DNA of 64,000 nucleotides from Streptomyces acidiscabies (GTDB lineage: Bacteria; Actinomycetota; Actinomycetes; Streptomycetales; Streptomycetaceae), in the NCBI RefSeq assembly GCF_020010905.1, contig NZ_JAGJBY010000002.1:2294001-2358000 (forward strand), read 5' to 3'. The stretch's first letter is position 1. Each line of letters starts with the position of its first letter. A program made the translations under genes and the position numbers. Below the pieces are notes generated by a model. It was not told the origin of the DNA and ran no database searches. It saw only the letters and a program-made list of their open reading frames with translations. This document shows positions 33,491 through 40,923 of the stretch, piece after piece.

Positions 33491-34786
33491 ATGGACGGAA
33501 CGCACCCCACCCCGGACCCCGCTCAACCCCTCTGGAAACAACGCGACTTCGGCGCCTTCTGGCTCGCCCAGACCCTCTCCGTCCTCGGTGACTCCTTCGC
33601 CCTGATCGCCCTCCCCCTCCTCGTCCTCGAAGCCACCGGCTCCATCGCGAGCATGGGTCTGCTCACGGCGGCGGGCGGTGCCGCGCTCGTCCTCTCGGCG
33701 GTCTTCGCGGGCGCGATCGTCGACCGGGTCGACCGTCGCAAGCTCCTCATCGCCTGCGACCTCGCCCGGATGATCCTGTACGGCGTGATCCCCCTGGTGT
33801 GGCTGGCGGGCCCTCAAGTCTGGCTCCTGTACGCCGTGTTGCCGGTCTGCGAGGCCATCGGCATGTTCTTCGCGGTCGGGTACGTCACCGTCGTCCGCGG
33901 TCTCGTCGGCACGGCCCGCCTCACGGAGGCCAACGGCCGCCTCAACGCGACGGCCGCTGCGGCTGGCGTGCTCGGTCCGCTCGGCGCGGGCGCGGTCGCC
34001 GCGTGGACGGGGCCGGCGGCTGCGGTCGGTGTGGACGCGGCCAGCTTCGGCGTCTCCGCCGCGTGCCTCATGGCCGTACGGATCAGGAAGTTGCCCCGGG
34101 AGGACGTCCAACACCCCGGCATCTGGCGGGACTTGAAGACCGGCGTCGCCTTTCTCTACGGCCACCCGGTGTTGCGCTCGATCACCGTCCTGCTGTTTCT
34201 GTTCAGCTTCCTCACTCTCGGGCTCATCGACCTGCTGATCTACCACCTCAAGCACGATCTGGGGCAGAACGACGGGACGGTCGGTGCCGTGATGGGGGTC
34301 GGCGCGCTCGGGACGGTGACCGGGTCGCTCCTCGTCGCCCGCCTGCGCCGACGCCTCGGCTTCGGGCCGGTGTGGACGGCGTCGGTCGCGGTGTCCGGGC
34401 TCGCGGTCGTCGGGCTCGGCCGCGCGGACTCGGTGCCCCAAGTCGCCGTCCTGGCCGCCGCGTTCCTCGCGTCGGTCGCCGTCGGCGGCATCTGCTCGAT
34501 GTCCCTGCGCCAGGAGGTGACCCCCGAACACCTCCTGGGCAGAGTGACGTCGGCGTTCTGGACGCTCCAGTACTCGGTGGCCCCGATCGGCGCGGCCGTC
34601 CTCACGTGGACGGCGGAACACCACGGGACGACACGGGCGGCGGCGGTGGCGGGCGGATGCTGTCTGCTGATCGCCGGGGCGGCGCTGTTCACGCCGATAC
34701 GACGGGCGGGCCGCGACAAGGCGCAGACGCACCCCGGCCAGACAACTTCGGCAACGCCCGGACCGGCCGACGCCAACGCCCCCTGA
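33491..34786 (+). CDS. MFS transporter
   Basis: 431-aa major facilitator protein with about 12 hydrophobic segments. LWKQRDFGAFWLAQTLSVLGDSFALIALPLLVLE is the N-terminal end, followed by the loop AGAIVDRVDRRKLLIACDLAR (motif A-like D-R-x-x-R-R). It resembles enterobactin-exporter/tetracycline-type efflux proteins of actinomycetes. The ATG at 33491 has no clear ribosome-binding site, so readthrough from upstream is possible. The last codons (ADANAP) and the stop lie within the first unit of a 24-bp tandem repeat. The substrate is unknown. Confidence 0.82.
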   Translation: MDGTHPTPDPAQPLWKQRDFGAFWLAQTLSVLGDSFALIALPLLVLEATGSIASMGLLTAAGGAALVLSAVFAGAIVDRVDRRKLLIACDLARMILYGVIPLVWLAGPQVWLLYAVLPVCEAIGMFFAVGYVTVVRGLVGTARLTEANGRLNATAAAAGVLGPLGAGAVAAWTGPAAAVGVDAASFGVSAACLMAVRIRKLPREDVQHPGIWRDLKTGVAFLYGHPVLRSITVLLFLFSFLTLGLIDLLIYHLKHDLGQNDGTVGAVMGVGALGTVTGSLLVARLRRRLGFGPVWTASVAVSGLAVVGLGRADSVPQVAVLAAAFLASVAVGGICSMSLRQEVTPEHLLGRVTSAFWTLQYSVAPIGAAVLTWTAEHHGTTRAAAVAGGCCLLIAGAALFTPIRRAGRDKAQTHPGQTTSATPGPADANAP

Positions 34787-35164
34787 CCGGCTGGCGCCGG
34801 TGCTCTCCGAGCGGCCGACGCCAACGTTCCCCGGCTGACCGGCCGATGCCAGCTCTCTCCGAGCGACGTCCATGCTCCCCGAGTGGCTGACGCCAACGCT
34901 CCCCGACCGGCCAGCGCCGGTGCTCTCCGACCTGTTGACGCCAACGTTCCCCGGCCGACCGGCGCCGGTGCTCTCCGACCGGCCGATGCCAACCCTCTCC
35001 GAGCGACCGACGCCATCGCCCTCTGGCCGACGCCAACGCTCCCCGACCGGCCAGCGTCGGTGTCCTCCGACCGGCCGATGCCAACGCCCCCCGGCCGGCT
35101 GGCGCCGGTGCCCTCCGACCGGCCGACACCAACACCCTCCGACCAAGCGACCCCAACTCCACCA
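34761..35164. repeat. 24-bp tandem repeat array (about 17 units)
   Basis: Degenerate minisatellite with consensus near GACCGGCCGACGCCAACGCT plus CTCC. Units such as GACCGGCCAGCGCCGGTGCT (plus CTCC) and GACCGGCCGATGCCAACCCT (plus CTCC) alternate. Most units are exactly 24 bp; one is about 20. Because 24 is a multiple of three, several frames remain open on both strands and give 8-aa repeats (DRPAPVLS-like), but none has a credible start. The array fills the gap between two convergent MFS genes; nothing else is seen there. Confidence 0.8.
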
Positions 35165-35204
35165 ACGCCGGACACCCCGACACCGCCACCAACTCCCCCT
35201 GACC

Positions 35205-36608
35205 TCACCCCCCTTCCGCCCCACCCCGCCGCCCCGGCAACCACAGCGCCGGCACCACCGCCAGCGCAGGCAACCCCGCCGCCACCAGAAACACCGTCCT
35301 GAACCCCGACGGACTCACCCCCGCCGCCCCCAACAGCACCGACAGAAGCGCCGTCCCCACCGAAGCCGCCACCTGCTGGTTGATCGCCAGCGCCGTACTC
35401 GCCGCCCCCATCCGCTCCTTCGGCAGATCCCGGCTCGCGACGGTCATCGTCGGCATGATCACCATCCCGACGCCCACCCCCATCAGCATGTATGTCGCGA
35501 GGGTCCGCCAGGCGGCCACGCCCTCGATCCCCATCTGAACTCCCGTACCCGCCATGCCTATTGAGGCCAGCACCGCCCCGCACACGATCACCGCCCGAGG
35601 CGACACCCTGTCCACCCGGCGCGCGGCGATCTGCATGGTCCCCCCGATGGCCAGCCCGACAGGCACCCCCAGCAACCCGGTCCCGGTGGCGCCCCAACCC
35701 CGCACCTGCTGCCAGTACATGGGCCCGAGCAACGCCGACCCGAAGTACCCGCAGGCGAAGAGGGCGAGCGTCCCGATCCCGAGGGCGAACGTACGGTCTC
35801 CCAACAGCCGCAGATCCAGCAGAGGGTGACGCACCGTCAGGGCGTGTCGTGCGAAGGCCGCGACGAGTACGGCGCCGACGACCACGAACCCCAGCACCCC
35901 CGGCGACGCGAACTCCCCGCGCTCCCCGCCCCGAGCGAGCCCGTACAGCAGCAGAGTCAGCCCCGGCGGCAGCAACACCAGCCCCTGCACGTCGAGTTGA
36001 GGCACCTCACCCCGAGGCGCGTCGGCGCGCAGCAGCCGTACGGCGAGTCCCAGCGCCAGCGCCCCGACCGGCAGATTGACCAGGAAGATCCAGTGCCAGG
36101 ACGCGGCGTCGATCAGCCACCCGCCCAACACCGGCCCGGACACAGGGCCGATGAGAACCGGCAGCCCGATCAACGCCATCGTCCGCCCGAACCGCTCCCG
36201 GTCGGCCAGCTTCAGCGCCATCGCCATGCCGACCGGCATCAACAGCCCACCCCCGAGGCCCTGTACGACCCGGAAGGCGATCAACGACCCCGCGTCCCAG
36301 GCGAACGCGGCGAGCCCGGAACCGAACGTGAACAGACCGAGCGCCAGCAGGTACGCCCGCTTGGCACCCAGCCGCGCCATCACCCACGCCGCCGTAGGGA
36401 TCACGGCGGCCAGCGCGAGCGTGTACCCGGTGAGCGTCCACTGGATCGTCCCCAGCGAAGCGCCGAACGCGCCCGACAGACTCGGCAGCGCGACGACGAC
36501 GATCGTCCCGTCGAGAACGACCATGAGCGAGCCGACGAGGATGACACCGAGCGTACGGTTCAGCGCGACGGCATCGGAGACCGGCGACGACGATATGCCG
36601 GTGGTCAT
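35205..36608 (-). CDS. DHA2-type MFS multidrug transporter
   Basis: 467-aa drug:H+ antiporter (EmrB/QacA relatives) starting at the ATG complementary to 36606-36608, preceded by GGAGGTGG. N-terminal segment LNRTLGVILVGSLMVVLDGTIVVVALPSL contains the D1 motif of the family. WTLTGYTLALAAVIPTAAW, motif C-like IGPVSGPVLGGWLID and WHWIFLVNLPVG follow. It is encoded 32 bp downstream of an FMN reductase and both are divergent from a TetR gene, so TetR-controlled efflux is likely. Confidence 0.87.
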   Translation of the reverse strand: MTTGISSSPVSDAVALNRTLGVILVGSLMVVLDGTIVVVALPSLSGAFGASLGTIQWTLTGYTLALAAVIPTAAWVMARLGAKRAYLLALGLFTFGSGLAAFAWDAGSLIAFRVVQGLGGGLLMPVGMAMALKLADRERFGRTMALIGLPVLIGPVSGPVLGGWLIDAASWHWIFLVNLPVGALALGLAVRLLRADAPRGEVPQLDVQGLVLLPPGLTLLLYGLARGGERGEFASPGVLGFVVVGAVLVAAFARHALTVRHPLLDLRLLGDRTFALGIGTLALFACGYFGSALLGPMYWQQVRGWGATGTGLLGVPVGLAIGGTMQIAARRVDRVSPRAVIVCGAVLASIGMAGTGVQMGIEGVAAWRTLATYMLMGVGVGMVIMPTMTVASRDLPKERMGAASTALAINQQVAASVGTALLSVLLGAAGVSPSGFRTVFLVAAGLPALAVVPALWLPGRRGGAEGG

Positions 36609-36640
36609 GATCCCCCACCACCTCCCACGAGCCCCACCCC

Positions 36641-37264
36641 TCAGCCCTGGTAAGGGTGTTCGGCCCGCGCACCCCGCAACGCCCGCCCCCACCACGACAG
36701 TTGCCCCAACATCCCCTTCGCCGCCCCCTCGCACACCGCACTGTCACGCGGCCCCCCGTCCTCCCCGAGCCCCGACCACGGCCCGTGCAGACTCACCGCG
36801 TCCCGCACACTCACAGCGTGCAACTCGGCGAAGACCTGCCGCAGATGCTCGACCGCGCGAACGCCGCCGGCCAGGCCCCCGTACGAGACGAACCCGACCG
36901 GCTTGGCCTGCCACTGCGGCCCGTGCCAGTCGACGAAGTTCTTCAGCGAGGCCGGGAAGCTGTGGTTGTACTCGGGCGTGACGACGACGAACGCGTCGGC
37001 GTCGGCGAGCCGAGGTCCGACCTCGCCGAGTACGGCACGCACGTCGGCGTCCAGCTCTCCGCCGCCCCAGCCCGGCATGACCATCGGCAACCGGACGTCC
37101 GCGAGATCGACGACGTCCAGCTCCAGCCCCTCGTAGGTGGCGGCGACGCCCAGGAACCAGTCCGTGACGGCACGCCCCTGCCGGCCTTCGCGGACGCTGC
37201 CGACGATCACGGCGACGCGGAGGGGAGTTGTGTAATCGGTTACCGCAGAAACAGAAACAGACAT
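36641..37264 (-). CDS. NADPH-dependent FMN reductase family protein
   Basis: 207-aa flavodoxin-like oxidoreductase, start at the ATG complementary to 37262-37264. The phosphate-binding loop IVGSVREGRQGRAVTDW, the flavin-contacting TPEYNHSFPASLKNFVDW and FVSYGGLAGGVRAVEHLR are characteristic of NADPH-dependent FMN/azo/chromate reductases. It is the first gene of a two-gene unit with the DHA2 transporter and would reduce quinone-, nitro- or azo-type compounds. Codons 8-11 form GTAATCGGTTAC on the plus strand (37232-37243), the reverse complement of the site at 11595-11606. Confidence 0.85.
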   Translation of the reverse strand: MSVSVSAVTDYTTPLRVAVIVGSVREGRQGRAVTDWFLGVAATYEGLELDVVDLADVRLPMVMPGWGGGELDADVRAVLGEVGPRLADADAFVVVTPEYNHSFPASLKNFVDWHGPQWQAKPVGFVSYGGLAGGVRAVEHLRQVFAELHAVSVRDAVSLHGPWSGLGEDGGPRDSAVCEGAAKGMLGQLSWWGRALRGARAEHPYQG

Positions 37265-37326
37265 GGGTGTCCCCCTGTTCGTGCCCCGGCTCGACTGCCG
37301 AGGCGGGCTCACATCCAGTAAGCTAC

Positions 37327-37357
37327 AACGTACGTTTTCTAAAGCACAACGTACGTT
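37327..37357. promoter_or_regulatory. Double palindromic operator of divergent TetR/reductase genes
   Basis: AACGTACGTT occurs twice (37327-37336 and 37348-37357), 21 bp apart, that is two helical turns, in the 130-bp divergent region. The second copy extends to CAACGTACGTTG. This is a good candidate for cooperative binding of two TetR dimers controlling both directions. Confidence 0.72.
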
Positions 37358-37394
37358 GCAAAGAACCGCCCCGGCAGACGCACGAGGAGACCGC

Positions 37395-38093
37395 GTGGGT
37401 ACCACCAACGACGCCCGATGGGACGCCGCCCTCAAGAACCACCCACCCCGCAAGGTCCAGAAATGGGCCGCGATGGCCGGCGCCGCCTGCACCCTCTTCG
37501 GCCGCGAGGGCTACACCCGCGCCTCCATCGACGCGGTCGCCGCAGCCGCCGGCGTCTCCACCCGCACGCTCTACAACCATTTCCCCGGCGGCAAGGCGGA
37601 ACTGTTCCGCACGGTCGTCACTTGGACGTCGGCCGAGGTGAAGGACGCCCAACTGGCCTGCCTCGACAGCGTGTTGCCCCCCAACAGACCCCCCCACCCC
37701 GACAACCTGGAACGCGACCTGATCGCGTTGGCCGAAGGCTTCGCCGACCTCCTGACGCGCTACGCCGACCACTTCGCCCTGGTCCGCCACATCCACGCGG
37801 AGGCCGACCACGTCCCGCCCGAGGTCTTCCGCTCCTGGCAGGAGGCGGGCCCGATCCCGGTCACGGCGGCCCTCACCGAGGCGTTCCAGAATCTCCACGA
37901 CGAGGGCCTCCTGAATGCTCACGGCGACGCGGCCCTGACGGCGGCCCACTTCGTCGCCCTGACCTCGCAGACCCTCACCCTCCGTACCCACTACGGCGTA
38001 CTGCCGCTCCCCGAGGAGGAGTCCCGGCACCTGCTGCGAGGAGGAGTGGCGGCGTTCCTCAGGGCCTACAGAAGGGCCGACAAAGCCGCATGA
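37395..38093 (+). CDS. TetR-family regulator
   Basis: 232-aa regulator. GTG 37395 is chosen because GAGGAGA precedes it and the upstream frame runs through the operators. The DNA-binding domain reads YTRASIDAVAAAAGVSTRTLYNHFPGGKAELF; the C-terminal part contains HFALVRHIHAEADHVPPEVFRSWQEAG, as in AcrR/TetR proteins that sense small ligands. It is divergent from the FMN reductase and efflux genes and probably represses them and itself through the two AACGTACGTT sites. Confidence 0.88.
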   Translation: MGTTNDARWDAALKNHPPRKVQKWAAMAGAACTLFGREGYTRASIDAVAAAAGVSTRTLYNHFPGGKAELFRTVVTWTSAEVKDAQLACLDSVLPPNRPPHPDNLERDLIALAEGFADLLTRYADHFALVRHIHAEADHVPPEVFRSWQEAGPIPVTAALTEAFQNLHDEGLLNAHGDAALTAAHFVALTSQTLTLRTHYGVLPLPEEESRHLLRGGVAAFLRAYRRADKAA

Positions 38094-38098
38094 CAGGC

Positions 38099-38137
38099 GA
38101 GGGGCCGCCACGGAAAACGCATCCGCAACGGCCCCTC
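38099..38137. terminator. Bidirectional hairpin between TetR and ABC genes
   Basis: GAGGGGCCG (38099-38107) and CGGCCCCTC (38129-38137) are perfect complements located between convergent stops at 38093 and 38151. Confidence 0.75.
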
Positions 38138-38150
38138 CACCCACCACGGA

Positions 38151-38963
38151 TCAGGCATTCACCCCGCTGTAGTGCCGCAGACTCCACCGCCACAGAACCC
38201 GCGTCCCCAGATACGCGAGCAACCCCAGCAACGGCGAAGCGGCGGCCACCCAATACGGCACACCCGTCCCATGCCCGTGCCCCGTCAGAACGGCCGCCGG
38301 AAAATACGCCACGAACGCGAGCGGCAACCCATAAGTGAGCAGCCCCCCAACCGCCTTGGGCAACACGTTCAGCGGATAACTCCCGAACGTCCCCAGCAGC
38401 TCCTCCAGCCACCGCCCCCAGTAATCGGCGGCGGGAAACCGCAAGGACGCACAGGCGATCAGCGTGAACAGCGAGGCCTCCAGCAGCATCCCGCCGAGCA
38501 CGGCCGCCACCAGGTAACCGACTCGCGCCAGATCCCAGTCCAGTTGACTCCGGCTCAACGCCCCCACCATCAGCCCGACCGCGACCGTCAGATCCCCGAT
38601 CGCGTTGGTGGGAAAGTACTCCAACTGCACCTGCCGGTACACGGGAAGCGGACGCAGTAGATAAGCGTCGATCTTCCCTTCCTGAATGAACCGCCCGAGC
38701 CCATGAACCCGCCCGAGGAACAGCACGAACAACCCGTGCGCCAGCATCCGGATCGCCGGGATCATCAGCACGTCCTGGCTGTCCCACCCGCCCATCCCGC
38801 TGAACCGCGTGAGCAGCACGGTCGCGAACACGATGACCGACACCTGCCACACCGCGCCGATCGCGATCATCAGCAGGAACTCGGCGCGATACTCCAGCTG
38901 CGCACGGAAGTTGAGCCGAGTGATCTGCCACATGATCCGCGTGGCCTTCAGTACGGAACCCAT
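38151..38963 (-). CDS. ABC-2 family exporter permease (second)
   Basis: 270-aa integral membrane protein, about six hydrophobic segments, starting at the ATG complementary to 38961-38963 with AAGGAGG upstream. MWQITRLNFRAQLEYRAEFLLMIAIGAVWQ and IQEGKIDAYLLRPLPVYRQVQ are typical of the ABC2_membrane_6 (PF06182) family. It follows the first permease by 5 bp. With that protein and the ATPase it forms an exporter of the type known from the Synechocystis viologen exporter; the cargo here is unknown. Confidence 0.8.
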   Translation of the reverse strand: MGSVLKATRIMWQITRLNFRAQLEYRAEFLLMIAIGAVWQVSVIVFATVLLTRFSGMGGWDSQDVLMIPAIRMLAHGLFVLFLGRVHGLGRFIQEGKIDAYLLRPLPVYRQVQLEYFPTNAIGDLTVAVGLMVGALSRSQLDWDLARVGYLVAAVLGGMLLEASLFTLIACASLRFPAADYWGRWLEELLGTFGSYPLNVLPKAVGGLLTYGLPLAFVAYFPAAVLTGHGHGTGVPYWVAAASPLLGLLAYLGTRVLWRWSLRHYSGVNA

Positions 38964-38968
38964 CCGGA

Positions 38969-39775
38969 TCAGCCTCCTTGCGCGACGACCCGGCGGGCGG
39001 CACGCGACCACAGGAACCGGGTGAACAGGGCCAGCACGACCACCCACCCCGCCTGGACGGCGAGTTGGAAGCCGGCGTCGGACAGCGGGATGCGCCCGAT
39101 GTAGAGGGAGAGCGGCACACTCAGCGTCGCCTGGAACGGCAGGTAGGAGCTGAGCGTGACGAACCAGTCGGGGAAGAACCACAGCGGCGCGTACACCCCG
39201 GACAGCAGATTCTGCGCGAACACGAGGATCATCAGAGCGGCCCCGTTGCGCAACGCCCAGAAACACCACTGGTCGATGACCAGCATGATGTAGTACAGCA
39301 CCCACTGCCCGAGCAGCAGACTGAGCGCGAACACCCCGGCAACGGCAGCCGACTTGGGCGGATCGACGACACCCGCCGCGAGACAGACCGCGTACCCGAA
39401 CAACGCCCAGGCGAACCCGTACAGTTGCTCGCCCAGCGCCCGCAACGCGTAGTAACGGCGCGGCGGCATCGGCCGCATCCACCAGTACACGATCGTCCCG
39501 AAGTGCACATGCTGCTGGACGGTGTCCCGCCCCGAGTACTGGTCCAACTCCCGGATCCGGGAGCTGAGTACGGCCAGCACGGCGTACGTCACCGCCTGCC
39601 CCCGGTCGAGCCCGGCGGTCGTCCCGGTCCGCGTGTACAGCCCGTGCCACAACGAGGCGACCAGCACGATCTGTACGGTGAGCCGCAGCAGCGCCCCCGT
39701 CATCCGGGGCGGCGTGTACAGCTCGCCGAGCGGCGTGACCCGCGCGGCCCGCCAGGCGAACGGCACGCCGCTCAT
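38969..39775 (-). CDS. ABC-2 family exporter permease (first)
   Basis: 268-aa membrane protein starting at the ATG complementary to 39773-39775, overlapping the ATPase stop by 4 bp. MTGALLRLTVQIVLVASLWHGLYTRTG opens the hydrophobic core, and TVQQHVHFGTIVYWWMRPMPPRRYY is the conserved cytoplasmic loop equivalent to the LLRP loop of the partner permease. The two permeases are remote paralogues and presumably heterodimerise. Confidence 0.8.
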   Translation of the reverse strand: MSGVPFAWRAARVTPLGELYTPPRMTGALLRLTVQIVLVASLWHGLYTRTGTTAGLDRGQAVTYAVLAVLSSRIRELDQYSGRDTVQQHVHFGTIVYWWMRPMPPRRYYALRALGEQLYGFAWALFGYAVCLAAGVVDPPKSAAVAGVFALSLLLGQWVLYYIMLVIDQWCFWALRNGAALMILVFAQNLLSGVYAPLWFFPDWFVTLSSYLPFQATLSVPLSLYIGRIPLSDAGFQLAVQAGWVVVLALFTRFLWSRAARRVVAQGG

Positions 39776-40770
39776 CGGCCGTCCTCCGTATGGACGTACG
39801 CGGCGCGCATGACGTCTTCGAGGTCGGCCTCGTCGAGCGCGACGTCCGTCACCTCGTACCGCTCGATGACCGCCTTGAGGGCCTGGTGGACGGTCGGCGC
39901 GTCCGGGCCGTCGGGCCCGAACACGACCTGCGGACCCTCCCTCCCCACGACGGCTATCCCGCGCATCGGCGTGACCTCGGTGTGCGGGTCGGCGAGCGTG
40001 GCCCGCACCTGCCAGGTCGAGCCGAACTTGCGCCGGATGTCCTCCAGCGGCCCGTCCAGCACCAGACGGCCGTGGTTGATCAACACCACACGTTCCGCGA
40101 GGCGTTCGACCTCCGTCATGTCGTGGGTCGTCAACAGGACGGTACGGCCCCGCTGTTCGACCTGGTGGCGCAGGAACTCCCGTACCTGCTCCTTCACCAC
40201 GACGTCCATGCCGATCGTCGGCTCGTCGAGGAACACCACGGCCGGGTCGTGCAGCAGCGCCGCCGCGAGATCGCAGCGCACCCGCTGGCCGAGGGAGAGA
40301 TGGCGAACTCGCGTGCTCCAGAAGGACGACAGGTCGAGCAGTTCGTCGAACTCCTTGAGCCGGGCCGCGTGTTCGGCCTTGGGTACCTCGTAGATGTCCC
40401 GCAGGATCGTGAACGACTCGCGCACCGGCAGGTCCCACCAGAGCTGGGTGCGCTGCCCGAACACCGCGCCGATGTTACGGGCGTTGCGCTCGCGCTCCCG
40501 GTACGGGACGACGCCCGCGACCTTCGCCTCGCCCGAGGTCGGGGTGAGGATGCCGGTGAGCATCTTGATGGTCGTGGACTTGCCCGCGCCGTTCGGGCCC
40601 AGCAGGGCGAGGAGTTCACCCTCGGCGACGTCGAAGCTGATGTCGGACACGGCGTGCTTGACGACCCGCTCGGGGTCGACCAGCGAGCGCAGGGCACCCG
40701 CGAAACCGGGCCGGCGGACGGTGGTGTGGAAGGCGCGGGACAGCCCGCGCACTTCGATGCTGCCACTCAC
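39772..40770 (-). CDS. ABC exporter ATP-binding protein (DrrA-like)
   Basis: 332-aa ATPase. The GTG complementary to 40768-40770 is preferred over an ATG five codons earlier because GGAGG lies 8 bp before it. Walker A LLGPNGAGKST, Q-loop FGQRTQLWWDL, signature LSLGQRVR and Walker B VVFLDEPTIGMD are followed by the switch His in TTHDM. An extension of about 80 residues after the NBD is common in DrrA-type exporters. It drives the two permeases downstream. An export role in resistance or lipid/drug transport is inference. Confidence 0.87.
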   Translation of the reverse strand: MSGSIEVRGLSRAFHTTVRRPGFAGALRSLVDPERVVKHAVSDISFDVAEGELLALLGPNGAGKSTTIKMLTGILTPTSGEAKVAGVVPYRERERNARNIGAVFGQRTQLWWDLPVRESFTILRDIYEVPKAEHAARLKEFDELLDLSSFWSTRVRHLSLGQRVRCDLAAALLHDPAVVFLDEPTIGMDVVVKEQVREFLRHQVEQRGRTVLLTTHDMTEVERLAERVVLINHGRLVLDGPLEDIRRKFGSTWQVRATLADPHTEVTPMRGIAVVGREGPQVVFGPDGPDAPTVHQALKAVIERYEVTDVALDEADLEDVMRAAYVHTEDGR

Positions 40771-40829
40771 TCGATGAGCCTCCATACAACAGGGACGGAT
40801 ACGAGGGGAAAGCGCGGGGGGTGGCACAG

Positions 40830-40865
40830 CCGAGGCCGGCCCGGAGGATGCCGGACCGGCCTCGG
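40830..40865 (-). terminator. Terminator of beta-galactosidase operon
   Basis: CCGAGGCCGG (40830-40839) and CCGGCCTCGG (40856-40865) are perfect complements, 59 bp past the lacZ stop. Confidence 0.75.
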
Positions 40866-40923
40866 TCGGATTCAGAAAACCGCAGAAAAACCGTAGAAAA
40901 GCTACAGAAAGCTGCGGAGGGCC

